Made by a program: the position numbers and the translations under genes | Assembly (NCBI GenBank): GCA_938049225.1 | Contig: CALICM010000059.1 | Span: forward strand, 1-64,000 | Direction: 5' to 3' | Length of the DNA stretch: 64,000 nucleotides | Source of the DNA: an uncultured Paracoccaceae bacterium | GTDB taxonomy: Bacteria > Pseudomonadota > Alphaproteobacteria > Rhodobacterales > Rhodobacteraceae | Shown here: piece by piece, positions 1-10,022 of the stretch | How positions within the stretch are numbered: position 1 is the first letter of the stretch | Layout of the letters: each line of letters starts with the position of its first letter | The notes under the pieces: generated by a model | Databases searched by the model: none | The model's input: only the letters and a program-made list of their open reading frames with translations | What the model was told of the DNA's origin: nothing

Positions 1-65
1 CTGTCAAACCTTAGGAGGCTTTCCTCATGAAGATGGAAAATATTTATAAATATCAAGCAGATAGA

Positions 66-141
66 TGGTGCCCGGGGGCGGATTTGAACCACCGACACGC
101 GGATTTTCAATCCGCTGCTCTACCCCTGAGCTACCCGGGCA
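66..141 (-). tRNA. tRNA-Phe (anticodon GAA)
   Basis: Minus strand reads TGCCCGGGTAGCTCAGGGGTAGAGCAGCGGATTGAAAATCCGCGTGTCGGTGGTTCAAATCCGCCCCCGGGCACCA: acceptor stem, GGTTCAAATCC T-arm, anticodon stem GCGGA/TCCGC with loop TTGAAAA, encoded CCA. Confidence 0.95.
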
Positions 142-235
142 CGGGTGAGGGTCGCCCCTCGGGTCGCGTGGTTCTAGCCTGGGCCCATTGGGCTGTCCAG
201 AGGTTTGGGGTAAAAAACCCAAAGGGGATCATATG

Positions 236-412
236 TCAGTTTAGAGGGGCCTTTGATGCGGTGTCCGGGTCGCCATCCATGTCCGGTTCTTCGCTGCTGG
301 GTATTCGGTAGCTTTCCGTCATCCACCGGCCCAGATCCACATCCGCGCAGCGGCGCGAGCAGAAGGGTCGATAGGCCCTGTCGGCCGGTTTGTCACAGAT
401 CGGGCAGGGCAT
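236..412 (-). CDS. yacG: DNA gyrase inhibitor YacG-like small zinc protein (58 aa)
   Basis: [38 protein letters not shown]: CPxC...CSxRC zinc motif and DLGRW...YRIP typical of YacG; in-frame start inside ORF 236..646. Confidence 0.88.
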   Translation of the reverse strand: MPCPICDKPADRAYRPFCSRRCADVDLGRWMTESYRIPSSEEPDMDGDPDTASKAPLN

Positions 413-1463
413 CGCGCAGCAACTCCTGGGTGGGGTGGCGGTCTCGTTTGCGTTGTAACTCCATATGGCCCAGTGGGGTCCAGCCCGCCAGCGATAATTC
501 GCTGCCATCCGCTTTGACGGCGGCGCGCAGGATCTGCTCCAATTGGGTTCGTTCGCGCTTGGTCGCGGGCGCCAGATCAACCGTGATTTGGCCCGCCAGA
601 CCGCGCAGCCGCAGGACCCTCGGCAAAGCGCGCAATGCAGCAACATTCGCTTTCAGCGCCGCCCCGGGCGAGGTATCGGTGCCTGTGTTTACATCCACCG
701 CAACCAGGGCACGGGTCGGCTCGACAAAAGCAAAAGCCCCCTGCCCCAGGGGTTGCCGGGCTGCCAGAACCTGCGGCAGCAGGTCCCAAATCCCCGCATC
801 CTCGAATGCCGTTGGCCCGTTCAGCACCTGATCCGGCACCGGTTGCGCCCAATCGCGCCAGGCCAGCAGATGCGCGTCTGGGGCGTCCAGCAGCAAGGCT
901 GGCTTGGACCCGGCTTCGGCCATGATATCCGTAGCCAGCGAGAGCAGCGCAGCGATATCCTCAGTGATCGTGGCATCCGCGCCATCCACTGCGGCCGAGC
1001 GCAGAATCAAACCCATATCCGCAGGCGCGCGTGCCATCCCCGCGGCCGCCAGTTCATTCAGGCGCACCACCTCCTCGTCCTCACGAATTTGGCGCGAGAT
1101 ATTCCAGCCCGGTTTGCCCGGCGTCACAATCGCGTAGCGGCTTTTGAACAGCAAACGACGTGTCACCGGCGGGGCCTTGCCCGCCTCGGCCACGGTGCTG
1201 ACCTGCACGGGCAGCACTGCACCCGCGGCAAGCCCCTTTGCGTCCCGCAGAAAGCCGGTCGTGCCCTCGCCCAGATCGACCATCGCCCCACCCAGACCCT
1301 TCATCGGGCGCCCAACGCGGGCCAGAAACACCGCACCCGGCTGCGCCGGACCTGCCTCAGCCCTGGGATCAATGAGCAAATCCTGCAATTGCCCATCAAC
1401 CACCAGGGCCGCCACGCGGCGCCCATCTTTCAGCGCATCCAAGGCCACAACGCGGCCCTTCAT
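393..1463 (-). CDS. Ribonuclease E/G family protein, short paralog (about 356 aa)
   Basis: Protein from [16 protein letters not shown]; contains [21 protein letters not shown] and [11 protein letters not shown] resembling RNase E/G catalytic segments; ATG at 1463. Confidence 0.85.
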   Translation of the reverse strand: MKGRVVALDALKDGRRVAALVVDGQLQDLLIDPRAEAGPAQPGAVFLARVGRPMKGLGGAMVDLGEGTTGFLRDAKGLAAGAVLPVQVSTVAEAGKAPPVTRRLLFKSRYAIVTPGKPGWNISRQIREDEEVVRLNELAAAGMARAPADMGLILRSAAVDGADATITEDIAALLSLATDIMAEAGSKPALLLDAPDAHLLAWRDWAQPVPDQVLNGPTAFEDAGIWDLLPQVLAARQPLGQGAFAFVEPTRALVAVDVNTGTDTSPGAALKANVAALRALPRVLRLRGLAGQITVDLAPATKRERTQLEQILRAAVKADGSELSLAGWTPLGHMELQRKRDRHPTQELLRDALPDL

Positions 1464-2023
1464 GGCCTGATACCCGCGGCTTCCAGCATCCCCAGCGTCT
1501 CGGTGAGGGGCAGTCCCACGACCGCCGAATACGACCCACCGATCCAGGGCACAAAGGCCCCGGCGCGGCCTTGGATCGCATAGCCGCCCGCTTTGTCGCG
1601 CCATTCGTCACTGGCGAGATAAGCTGCGATCTCTACCGCGCTCAACCGCTTCATCCGCACAGCGGTCGCCACCACTTTGCTGCGCAGACCTGCCACATCT
1701 CGCACGGCAATCGCTGTGAAAACCGTATGACGTCGCCCGGACAGCAGCTTTAGAAACGCCCTCGCCTCATCCACATCGGCCGGTTTTTCCAGGATCTGCC
1801 GCCCTGCCGCCACGACGGTATCGGCAGCCAACACGACCTCACCCGGCCCCAGCGTCACCGCCTCAGCCTTTTCAACAGCCAATCTGTTCGCGTAGACGCG
1901 CGGCAACTCGCCCCGCGCGGGCACCTCGGCAATATCCGCCGGGCGCACCGCGTCCGGCACCAGACCCACCTGCGCCAACAGCTCCAACCGCCGCGGACTG
2001 GCCGAGGCCAGGATCAGCCGCAC
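1460..2023 (-). CDS. Maf-family nucleotide pyrophosphatase
   Basis: [20 protein letters not shown]...[18 protein letters not shown] Maf signatures. Confidence 0.93.
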   Translation of the reverse strand: MRLILASASPRRLELLAQVGLVPDAVRPADIAEVPARGELPRVYANRLAVEKAEAVTLGPGEVVLAADTVVAAGRQILEKPADVDEARAFLKLLSGRRHTVFTAIAVRDVAGLRSKVVATAVRMKRLSAVEIAAYLASDEWRDKAGGYAIQGRAGAFVPWIGGSYSAVVGLPLTETLGMLEAAGIRP

Positions 2024-2033
2024 AGCATCAGGT

Positions 2034-2252
2034 TTACTTGAAGCGATAGTTGATGCGCCCTTTGGTCAGGTCATAGGGCGTCATCTCGACCTGCACCTTG
2101 TCCCCCGCCAAGACCCGAATGCGGTTCTTGCGCATCTTGCCCGCGGTGTGGGCAATAATCTCATGGCCGCTTTCAAGCTCTACCCTGAATGTCGCATTCG
2201 GCAGAAGCTCGGTCACGACACCTGGCATTTCAAGAAGCTCTTCCTTCGCCAT
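2034..2252 (-). CDS. infA: Translation initiation factor IF-1
   Basis: 72 aa, [72 protein letters not shown]. Confidence 0.98.
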   Translation of the reverse strand: MAKEELLEMPGVVTELLPNATFRVELESGHEIIAHTAGKMRKNRIRVLAGDKVQVEMTPYDLTKGRINYRFK

Positions 2253-2333
2253 GATCTCTCCGATGGTGGTTCCGATATGCGGCGGAACATGGGGTGGGCG
2301 CGTTTGAAATACAAGTAAAAACGGGCCGTTTCG

Positions 2334-3014
2334 TCAGGCATTTGGTAATAAACGCGCCGCGTCACGACGGGCAAAACCCTTCATCCCGGGCCCATGCGTG
2401 GCCAGAAACGCGCGAACAGCCCCCGGATCATGCCGCGAAAGAGTGCGCAGCCACCAAGCAATCGCCTTTTGAATGAACCACTCGCGATCCGGCACATATC
2501 CTTCTGCCCAGCCCAGGACCCGCGCGCGTCCGGCCTGCTGCGCCGCATCGGGATGGGTCAGCTTGGCCAGCGGCAGGGTAAAGACCAGCGCGGCACGGCG
2601 GGTCCACAGATGATCGCTGCGGGTCCACGCCTCGACCTGATCCAAGCGGGTCAAATCGGCCATGATCCGGCGGCCGCCCGCATCAGCCACATGATCGGCA
2701 ATCGCCCATCCATCCAGGTCTGACATCCACCCCAGGACCACCTCCCAAACCGCTGCGTCTTCGTCCTTTAAGCGCGCTTTGATCAGCAGCTTGGCCGCCG
2801 CGATCCGCGCCTCGAAAATCTCCGAGGCCCACAGCGCCCGCGCCTCGCCCAGCCAATCCGCAATCGGCCGATCCTTGCGCCAGATGGCGACGGCCTCGTT
2901 AATCTGTGGATTGCGCACGCCTAAAACCGGGCGTGTGGTTTTATGATAGGCAGCCTTTGAAGCCGCCGTTTCTGGATCGGCCGCGGCTTGCAGTTTGGAC
3001 AGGATCTCGCTCAT
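2334..3014 (-). CDS. DNA alkylation repair (AlkD-like HEAT-repeat) protein
   Basis: MSEILSKLQAAADPETAASKAAYHKTTRPVLGVRNPQI...; AlkD-family pattern; 4-nt overlap with upstream glmS. Confidence 0.8.
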   Translation of the reverse strand: MSEILSKLQAAADPETAASKAAYHKTTRPVLGVRNPQINEAVAIWRKDRPIADWLGEARALWASEIFEARIAAAKLLIKARLKDEDAAVWEVVLGWMSDLDGWAIADHVADAGGRRIMADLTRLDQVEAWTRSDHLWTRRAALVFTLPLAKLTHPDAAQQAGRARVLGWAEGYVPDREWFIQKAIAWWLRTLSRHDPGAVRAFLATHGPGMKGFARRDAARLLPNA

Positions 3015-4831
3015 TCGACGGTGACCGATTTGGCCAGGTTGCGCGGCTGATCCACATCTGTCCCCTTTGTGACCGCCGTATGATAGGCCAGCAGTTGCGC
3101 GGGCACCGCGTAGAGGATCGGTGCCACGAACGGATCCACATGGGGCAGTTCGATCGACTGCCATATTCCGTCCGAGACGCGCGCCAACCCCTCAGCATCC
3201 GACAGCAAAAGGATCCGCCCGCCCCGCGCCATAACCTCGTGCATGTTGCTGACGGTCTTGTCGAACAGCGCATCCGAAGGGGCCATCACGATCACCGGCA
3301 CCGCCTCATCAATCAGCGCGATGGGGCCGTGCTTCAACTCGCCGCTTGCATAACCTTCAGCATGTATATAGCTGATTTCTTTCAGCTTTAAGGCACCCTC
3401 CAAAGCCAGAGGATACATCGCCCCGCGCCCCAAGAACAACACATCCTGCGCCTTGGACAGCTCCCAACAGATCGTGCCATAGGCAGGCTCAGCCGTAAGC
3501 GCCTGCGCCATCGCGCCCGGAACGGCCTCTAAAGCTTGCACCAAACGTGTCTCACCGGCTGTGTTCAACTCGCCGCGCTGCCTGGCGGCCAAAATCGCCA
3601 GCATCGCCAGCACGGTCAATTGACAGGTAAACGCCTTGGTCGAGGCAACGCCCACCTCGATCCCCGCATAGATCGGAAAGACCAGATCGCTCTCGCGCGC
3701 CATTGTGCTTTCGGGCACATTGACCACCGCCGCCAAAACCGCCTTGCCGCGCATATAGCGCAGGGCGGCCAGGGTGTCGGCGGTCTCGCCCGATTGCGAG
3801 ACGAAAATCGCCAGGGTTCGGGGCGTCACGGGCGGCTCGCGATAGCGAAACTCCGAGGCGACCTCGATCTCGACCGGCAAACGCGCCACTTGTTCGAACC
3901 AGTATTTCGCCACGTGACAGGCCAGATGCGCCGTGCCGCAGGCGACCATGACCAGGCGGTCATAATCGGTGAAATCGATCTGCGCACCCTGCAGTTCAAC
4001 CGACGCCGCCCCTGGGGCCATATAGTGGCTGAGGGCGTAAGCCATGGCGGTCGGCTGCTCGTGGATCTCTTTGGCCATGAAGTGCTTGTGATTGCCCTTC
4101 TCGGCCACGGCATTGGCGGCCGCGACTTCGGTGATCGGCCTCTCAACCATCTTGCCCTGCGTATCGAAGATCTGCACCCCCTCACGCCGAACGATGGCGC
4201 AATCGCCCTCGTCCAGATAGCTGATCCGCCGGGTCAGCGGCGCCAGCGCCAAGGCGTCCGAGCCGACGAACATCTCGCCATCGCCATAACCCAAAGCCAG
4301 CGGCGCACCGTGGCGGGCGGCAATCAGCAGATCCTCTTCACCTTGGAACAGAAAGACCAAGGCAAAGGCACCCTTGAGGCGCGCGAGTGTCGCGCGCGCC
4401 GCCGCCTCGGGGGGTGACCCATTAACCAAAGCTTGGGCTGTCAATTGCGCAATGGTCTCGGTGTCCGTGTCGGTCTGGCAGGCGACACCTTGGGCTGCCA
4501 AATCATCGCGCAGCTCGCGAAAATTCTCGATAATGCCGTTGTGTACCACGGCGACCGGCCCGGCGACATGTGGATGCGCGTTCTGCACCGTCGCGGCCCC
4601 ATGTGTGGCCCAACGGGTGTGCCCGATCCCGGCCTTACCGCGAATAGGGTCGGTGACCAACAGATCCGACAGCCCCACCAGCTTGCCTGTCGCCCGTCGC
4701 CGCTCGAGCTTGCCATCGTTCAGCGTTGCGATCCCGGCACTGTCGTACCCGCGATATTCCAGCCGCTTCAGCGCATCCAGAATGATCGGCGCAACTTCGT
4801 GATCGCCCAAGATCCCCACAATCCCGCACAT
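3011..4831 (-). CDS. glmS: Glutamine--fructose-6-phosphate aminotransferase (isomerizing)
   Basis: MCGIVGILGDHEVAPIILDALKRLEYRGYDSAGIA; Cys N-terminal nucleophile, SIS domains, C-term DQPRNLAKSVTVE. Confidence 0.98.
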   Translation of the reverse strand: MCGIVGILGDHEVAPIILDALKRLEYRGYDSAGIATLNDGKLERRRATGKLVGLSDLLVTDPIRGKAGIGHTRWATHGAATVQNAHPHVAGPVAVVHNGIIENFRELRDDLAAQGVACQTDTDTETIAQLTAQALVNGSPPEAAARATLARLKGAFALVFLFQGEEDLLIAARHGAPLALGYGDGEMFVGSDALALAPLTRRISYLDEGDCAIVRREGVQIFDTQGKMVERPITEVAAANAVAEKGNHKHFMAKEIHEQPTAMAYALSHYMAPGAASVELQGAQIDFTDYDRLVMVACGTAHLACHVAKYWFEQVARLPVEIEVASEFRYREPPVTPRTLAIFVSQSGETADTLAALRYMRGKAVLAAVVNVPESTMARESDLVFPIYAGIEVGVASTKAFTCQLTVLAMLAILAARQRGELNTAGETRLVQALEAVPGAMAQALTAEPAYGTICWELSKAQDVLFLGRGAMYPLALEGALKLKEISYIHAEGYASGELKHGPIALIDEAVPVIVMAPSDALFDKTVSNMHEVMARGGRILLLSDAEGLARVSDGIWQSIELPHVDPFVAPILYAVPAQLLAYHTAVTKGTDVDQPRNLAKSVTVE

Positions 4832-6180
4832 CAGCCCTGCCCCTTCGATTTCAGCGCCATCAGCTTGGCGCGCAACCGCGTGCCCAGGCCGGGCTTGTTG
4901 ACCTGTCGCGTGCGCGCAATCGCCAGATCGCCGCCCGGGACATCCTGCGTGATGACCGAGCCCGAGGCGACATACCCCCCAGGGCCCACTTCAACGGGCG
5001 CCACTAAAGCACTGTTTGAGCCGACAAAGGCCCCCTCGCCAATCACCGTTTGATGTTTAAAAACACCGTCATAATTGCAGGTGATCGTGCCGGCGCCAAT
5101 ATTCGCCCCCTCGCCCACCGTCGCGTCGCCGATATAGCTAAGGTGGTTCACCTTGGCACCCGTCGCGATCGTTGCGGCCTTCACCTCGACGAAATTGCCG
5201 ATCCGCGCTTGCGGTCCAACTTCAGCATCCGGGCGCAGCCGTGCATAGGGGCCGATCTGCGCGCCCTGGGACACATGGCAGCCCTCAAGGTGGCAAAACG
5301 ACCGGATCTCGGCCCCGCTTTCCACCGTCACCCCCGGACCAAAGGTTACGAAGGGCGCCACCGTGGTTTCCCGCCCAATCACAGTATCATGCGCGAAGAA
5401 CACCGTTTCGGGCGCGGTCAACGTCACCCCATCGGCCATCGCCGCGGCCCGCGCGCGGGTCTGAAAGGCCGCCTCCGCGGCGGCCAGGTCAGTGCGGGAG
5501 TTGACACCCAGCGTCTCGACCTCGGCACAGGTTACAACGCCGATCGTCAAACCCCGGTTCCGCGCGATCGCGATGATATCGGTCAGGTAATACTCGCCCT
5601 TTGCATTGCCCGTCCCCACTGCATCGATCAGGTCGAACAACACCGCGGCATCCGCGCTAAGGATGCCCGAGTTGCACAAGGTCACTGCTCGTTGAGCCTC
5701 GCTCGCGTCCCGTTCCTCGACAATCGCGGCAAGCATGCCATCCGCGTCCAGGATCAAGCGGCCATAGCCCGTGGGCACCGCCGCCTCGAACCCCAGTACG
5801 ACGATATCCGCGCCCGCACGCGCCTTTGTAAGGGCCTGCAAGGTTTCGCCGGATACGAATGGCGCATCACCATAAAGAACGACCACGTCGCCACCCTCCC
5901 CGGCCAACACCGGGCGCGCTTGGGCCACCGCATGGCCGGTGCCCAATTGTTCATGCTGAGTGACAACCGACAGGTCCGGGTCCAGCGCCAGAGCGGCATC
6001 AGTCACCGCCTCACCCCCGTGCCCGACGACCAAAACGGTCTGCGCGGGATCCACCGCCGCCGCCGCCCGCAGCGCATGCGCCAACAATGGCGCGCCAGCC
6101 ACCTGGTGCAAAACCTTGGGCAGGTCCGAGTTCATGCGGCTGCCCTGCCCGCCTGCCAGTAAAACGATTGAAACTGTCAT
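4831..6180 (-). CDS. glmU: Bifunctional UDP-GlcNAc pyrophosphorylase / GlcN-1-P acetyltransferase
   Basis: MTVSIVLLAGGQGSRMNSDLPKVLHQVAG plus left-handed beta-helix hexapeptide C-terminus. Confidence 0.97.
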   Translation of the reverse strand: MTVSIVLLAGGQGSRMNSDLPKVLHQVAGAPLLAHALRAAAAVDPAQTVLVVGHGGEAVTDAALALDPDLSVVTQHEQLGTGHAVAQARPVLAGEGGDVVVLYGDAPFVSGETLQALTKARAGADIVVLGFEAAVPTGYGRLILDADGMLAAIVEERDASEAQRAVTLCNSGILSADAAVLFDLIDAVGTGNAKGEYYLTDIIAIARNRGLTIGVVTCAEVETLGVNSRTDLAAAEAAFQTRARAAAMADGVTLTAPETVFFAHDTVIGRETTVAPFVTFGPGVTVESGAEIRSFCHLEGCHVSQGAQIGPYARLRPDAEVGPQARIGNFVEVKAATIATGAKVNHLSYIGDATVGEGANIGAGTITCNYDGVFKHQTVIGEGAFVGSNSALVAPVEVGPGGYVASGSVITQDVPGGDLAIARTRQVNKPGLGTRLRAKLMALKSKGQG

Positions 6181-6299
6181 TGCCTGATGCCCGCCTTTGC
6201 GCGTGTTTGCCGCAGCGTGTATCAGGCATCGTGCCGCATCGCAAAGCTTTGCGGGATCAACAAAGGATGCAGCTTATTGCAAGACCACAAGGGGCCGGG

Positions 6300-6956
6300 A
6301 TGCGCACAGCGATTTTTGATCTTGACGGGACACTCGCGGATACCTCGGCCGACCTGCTGTCCGCCGCGAACGCCTGTTTCGACCGCCCCTGGTTGGACCC
6401 AGCAACCGACAAGGCGCTGGCCTTCAGCGGGGGCCGCGCAATGCTGCGCGAGGCCGCCAAACGCGCGGGGATCCCCTGGGACATCACTCAGATCGAGACG
6501 CAGTATCGAGCGTTCCTAAAGCTCTATGCTGACTGTTTGGACGATGAAACCCAACTCTACCCTGGGGTGGTCGCCGCCTTGGATCGTCTGTCGGCGGCGG
6601 GCTGGGCCCTGGGCGTTTGCACGCTGAAACCAGCCTTCCTGGCCGACGAATTGCTCAAACGCCTCGCGATCCGCGACCGCTTTGGGTCGATGCTGGGGGC
6701 CGACAGCTTGGCGGTCAAGAAACCGGACCCTGAGCATCTGTTCCAAGCGATCACCCGCGCCGGGGGCAGCGCGCCCCGTGCCGCGCTGATCGGCGATACA
6801 AAAACCGACCGCGACACGGCGCGCAACGCGAACCTGCCTTGCATCCTGGTCAGCTTTGGACCGCATGGCATGGGGATCGCCGACCTGGAGCCCGACGCGC
6901 TGTTGCACCACTATGACGATCTGACCGAGGTTCTAGACCGCCTGATCCCCGCCTAA
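6300..6956 (+). CDS. HAD-superfamily phosphatase, phosphoglycolate phosphatase-like
   Basis: [23 protein letters not shown] motif [16 protein letters not shown] late HAD motif. Confidence 0.88.
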   Translation: MRTAIFDLDGTLADTSADLLSAANACFDRPWLDPATDKALAFSGGRAMLREAAKRAGIPWDITQIETQYRAFLKLYADCLDDETQLYPGVVAALDRLSAAGWALGVCTLKPAFLADELLKRLAIRDRFGSMLGADSLAVKKPDPEHLFQAITRAGGSAPRAALIGDTKTDRDTARNANLPCILVSFGPHGMGIADLEPDALLHHYDDLTEVLDRLIPA

Positions 6957-7732
6957 ACCGTACCGCCCAACGAACCCTCGAGCGTTGCCAATTCTTGACC
7001 GCCCGCCATCATGTCTTGCAGTTCTTCCGCCGTCACCTCGCCCCGCTGCGCCGTGCCCAGGGTCTTGCCCCGGTTCAGCACCGTAAAGCGGTCGCCGACG
7101 GCCATCGCGTGGCGCACATTATGGGTGATGAACACAACGCCCACGCCCTTTTTGCGCACTTTGTCAATCGTCGCCAAAACGTTCGAGGTTTGGCGCACAC
7201 CCAGCGCACTCGTCGGCTCGTCCAGGATCAGCACTTTGGCGCCGAAATGCACCGCCCGGGCAATGGCGACCGTCTGCCGCTCGCCCCCCGACAGGGTGCC
7301 CACCGCCTGATCGGGCCCGCGCAGGTTGATGCCCATCTTACGCATCTCAGCCATCGTCACCTCAGCCGCATGGGCATGATCGAAGAACCGCAACGGGCCG
7401 ATCCGGCGCACCGGTTCGTTCCCCATAAAGAAATTCCGGCTCACCGACATCAGCGGGATCATCGCCAAATCCTGATAGACGGTGGCAATCCCGGCCGCGA
7501 TGGCATCGCGCGGACGCTCGAAATTCATCGTCTGACCCTCGAACATGATGTCGCCCGATGTGGGCTTATGGACACCCGACATTGTCTTGATAAAGGTCGA
7601 CTTGCCCGCGCCGTTATCACCCAGAAGGCAATGACACTCGCCCGGCACCACATTCACCGACACCCCGGCCAGGGCAATGACCGAGCCAAAGTGCTTTTGG
7701 ATGTTGTGCATCTCGATGATCGGTTGAGGCAT
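6953..7732 (-). CDS. Sugar/polyol ABC transporter ATP-binding protein
   Basis: Walker [10 protein letters not shown], signature LSGGERQ, Walker [12 protein letters not shown]; monosaccharide-ABC type. Confidence 0.92.
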   Translation of the reverse strand: MPQPIIEMHNIQKHFGSVIALAGVSVNVVPGECHCLLGDNGAGKSTFIKTMSGVHKPTSGDIMFEGQTMNFERPRDAIAAGIATVYQDLAMIPLMSVSRNFFMGNEPVRRIGPLRFFDHAHAAEVTMAEMRKMGINLRGPDQAVGTLSGGERQTVAIARAVHFGAKVLILDEPTSALGVRQTSNVLATIDKVRKKGVGVVFITHNVRHAMAVGDRFTVLNRGKTLGTAQRGEVTAEELQDMMAGGQELATLEGSLGGTV

Positions 7733-7733
7733 C

Positions 7734-8852
7734 TTAACGTTCCCCCGTGATCATGCGGCGGATATAGGTGTTCAGGATCACTGCCATCAGCAGGATGACG
7801 CCTAAGAACACCCGGAAAAGCGAACTTTCGACCCCGGCAAAAAACAGACCTTGCTGCACGACGCCAAAAATCAACGCGCCCAACGCGGCCCCAATGACCG
7901 AGCCATAGCCGCCGGTCAGCAGCGCCCCGCCAATGACCACGGCAATGATCGCCTCGAACTCTTTCAACAGGCCGCGATCCGCCCCGGCCGAGCCGAACTC
8001 CATCACCTGGCAGGTTGCAAAGACGCAGGCGCAAAAGGCCGTGAACATGAACATCAGGATTTTGACCCGGTTTACCGGCACACCGACATAGCGCGCGGCC
8101 TGGGCGTCCCCGCCCGAGGCGAAGATCCAGTTCCCGAATTTGGTCTTCGTCAACAGCACATGCCCAAAGATGATCAACGCCACCGCCCAGATCATCAGCA
8201 TCGGGATCCCATCGACCACCGGCTCCCCGGCGCGGGTGCCGCGCTCAAAGACGCCGATGAACCCGTTCTCCCCAAGCCAGCGGAAGAACCCCTGCCCGAT
8301 GGTCCCGCCAAACAGCGAGGCGAACCAATCACCCTCGGCCGCATCGCGGATTCCACCGATAATTGTTTTGCTCTCAATCGTCTGCGGCAGATAGATCGTG
8401 AAGCCACGCAAAATGAACAGCGAGGCCAGGGTGACGATAAAGCTGGGCAACCCGGTCTTGATGACGATGAAACCGTTCAGCGCCCCTACGCCCATGCACA
8501 TCACAAAGGTCAGGATGATCGACAGCCAGGCTGGCCAACCCAAAACAACCAGAAAAATCGCGATCATCATCCCGGCAAAACCGATCATCGAGCCGACCGA
8601 CAGATCGAACTCGCCCGCTATCATCAGCGTGCAAGCGCCAACTGCAATGATCATGAACTGGGCTGAGACCACGCCCCAGTTCATCACGCCTTGCATGTTG
8701 AACATACCGCTGTCGCCAGCGAAAAGGATGAAAAACGTGAAAACCGCCAGCGTGCCGACGATCCCACCAAGTTCCGGCCGGATCAGCCAGCGGCGGATGG
8801 CCGACATCTCCTTGACGCGCTCGTCGGTGGCATCCGCTTGTGACGCAGACAT
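7734..8852 (-). CDS. Sugar/polyol ABC transporter permease
   Basis: Multi-TM protein with [16 protein letters not shown] and [23 protein letters not shown] characteristic of monosaccharide ABC permeases. Confidence 0.92.
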   Translation of the reverse strand: MSASQADATDERVKEMSAIRRWLIRPELGGIVGTLAVFTFFILFAGDSGMFNMQGVMNWGVVSAQFMIIAVGACTLMIAGEFDLSVGSMIGFAGMMIAIFLVVLGWPAWLSIILTFVMCMGVGALNGFIVIKTGLPSFIVTLASLFILRGFTIYLPQTIESKTIIGGIRDAAEGDWFASLFGGTIGQGFFRWLGENGFIGVFERGTRAGEPVVDGIPMLMIWAVALIIFGHVLLTKTKFGNWIFASGGDAQAARYVGVPVNRVKILMFMFTAFCACVFATCQVMEFGSAGADRGLLKEFEAIIAVVIGGALLTGGYGSVIGAALGALIFGVVQQGLFFAGVESSLFRVFLGVILLMAVILNTYIRRMITGER

Positions 8853-8880
8853 CCGCCCCTCCTAAGATCATGGGAAAGGG

Positions 8881-8912
8881 GCCCGGCGGCAGCGCTTACT
8901 CCGCCGCCGGGC
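8881..8912. terminator. Intergenic hairpin between substrate-binding protein and permease genes
   Basis: Perfect 10-bp inverted repeat GCCCGGCGGC / GCCGCCGGGC with 12-nt loop, no strong T-tract. Confidence 0.6.
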
Positions 8913-8919
8913 ACAGAAC

Positions 8920-9858
8920 TTAGCGGTACTCGCCCGCGAACTCTTCAACCTTGGTCAGGCCATCGGCGGTCACAAAGCCTGGGCCAGAGTTGATGTTGTT
9001 GCCCGGCAACACGCCATAGCGGTGGTAGTTCGCCAGGATCACCACCGGCAGATAGGCCTGCAGGAATGGCTGCTGGTCGATACCCCACTGGATGGTGCCG
9101 TCCTTGATGCCCTTCACAATCTCCTCACCCAGGTCGAAGGTGCCGAAGTAGATGTCGCCAGCCATTCCATTTTCCTGCAGTGCTGCAATGGTCGGATCGG
9201 CCGAGACCGGGCCCAGCGTCAGGATGCCGTCGGTGTCCGGGTTGGCCGACAGATAGGCCAGCACCTTGTTCTTAATCTCTGCAGGGTCCGTGCCGCTATC
9301 CATCATCGCATCGCCCAACTCAACGCCCAGGCCGTCGGCAAAACCGCGGCAGCGCTCGCCCACGGTGGGCTGCTGGATCGCGTGGTTCACACACAGGAAC
9401 TTGGTCACGCCATCGCCCTTGGCCCGGATACCCGCAGCCAGACCGGCATCGTATTCCGGCTGCCCGACATACATCAGCGCGCCCACTTCGCGCGCCTGAT
9501 CCGGCGTGCCGGTGTTCATGATGATAACGTCGATGCCACTATCTACCGCTGCGGTGATCGGCCCTTGCAGAACGTCATAGTCGGCAAGTGTCGTGATGAT
9601 CCCATTCGGCCCCGAGGCCGCAGCTTGCTCGATAATCCGCGCCATGTCGGCGATGTCGCCCGTCGGCGGGTTGCGGTACTCAACCTCGACCCCCATCTGG
9701 TCGCCCGCCAGCGCGATGCCGTTCTTGATGGTGTTCCACCAGCTGTCGCTATCGGGTGCGTGGCTGACCAGCACGTATTTCTCGCCCTCGGCCTGCGCCA
9801 TCAGTGGCGCTGTGACCAGGGCGGTCGCCAACGCAAGGGTCGTTACTAACTTATTCAT
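8920..9858 (-). CDS. Periplasmic sugar/inositol-type ABC substrate-binding protein
   Basis: Signal peptide MNKLVTTLALATALVTAPLMAQAEG; type I periplasmic-binding fold (VLVSHAPDSDSWWNTIKNGI...VDSGIDVIIMNTG). Confidence 0.9.
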   Translation of the reverse strand: MNKLVTTLALATALVTAPLMAQAEGEKYVLVSHAPDSDSWWNTIKNGIALAGDQMGVEVEYRNPPTGDIADMARIIEQAAASGPNGIITTLADYDVLQGPITAAVDSGIDVIIMNTGTPDQAREVGALMYVGQPEYDAGLAAGIRAKGDGVTKFLCVNHAIQQPTVGERCRGFADGLGVELGDAMMDSGTDPAEIKNKVLAYLSANPDTDGILTLGPVSADPTIAALQENGMAGDIYFGTFDLGEEIVKGIKDGTIQWGIDQQPFLQAYLPVVILANYHRYGVLPGNNINSGPGFVTADGLTKVEEFAGEYR

Positions 9859-9946
9859 CATATCCTCCCAGATGGATGCTACGTCGTGTTCCGCATACGA
9901 AAGAGCGGTTGGCCCACTTCTTCGACTCGCAGCAAACCACAGGTTT

Positions 9947-9976
9947 GCCACTTTTGCAACCGGTTGCAAAAGTGGC
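9947..9976. promoter_or_regulatory. LacI-type operator, 30-bp perfect palindrome
   Basis: GCCACTTTTGCAACCGGTTGCAAAAGTGGC is self-reverse-complementary; lies between the divergent SBP gene and the LacI regulator gene. Confidence 0.88.
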
Positions 9977-10022
9977 GCGCCGCGATACTCTATTCCCGAT
10001 CGCGACCTCAGAGGACGGCAAA

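Noticed and set aside
543-1583. 346-aa + ORF opposite the RNase E/G paralog
   Set aside because: Antisense shadow ORF without motifs.
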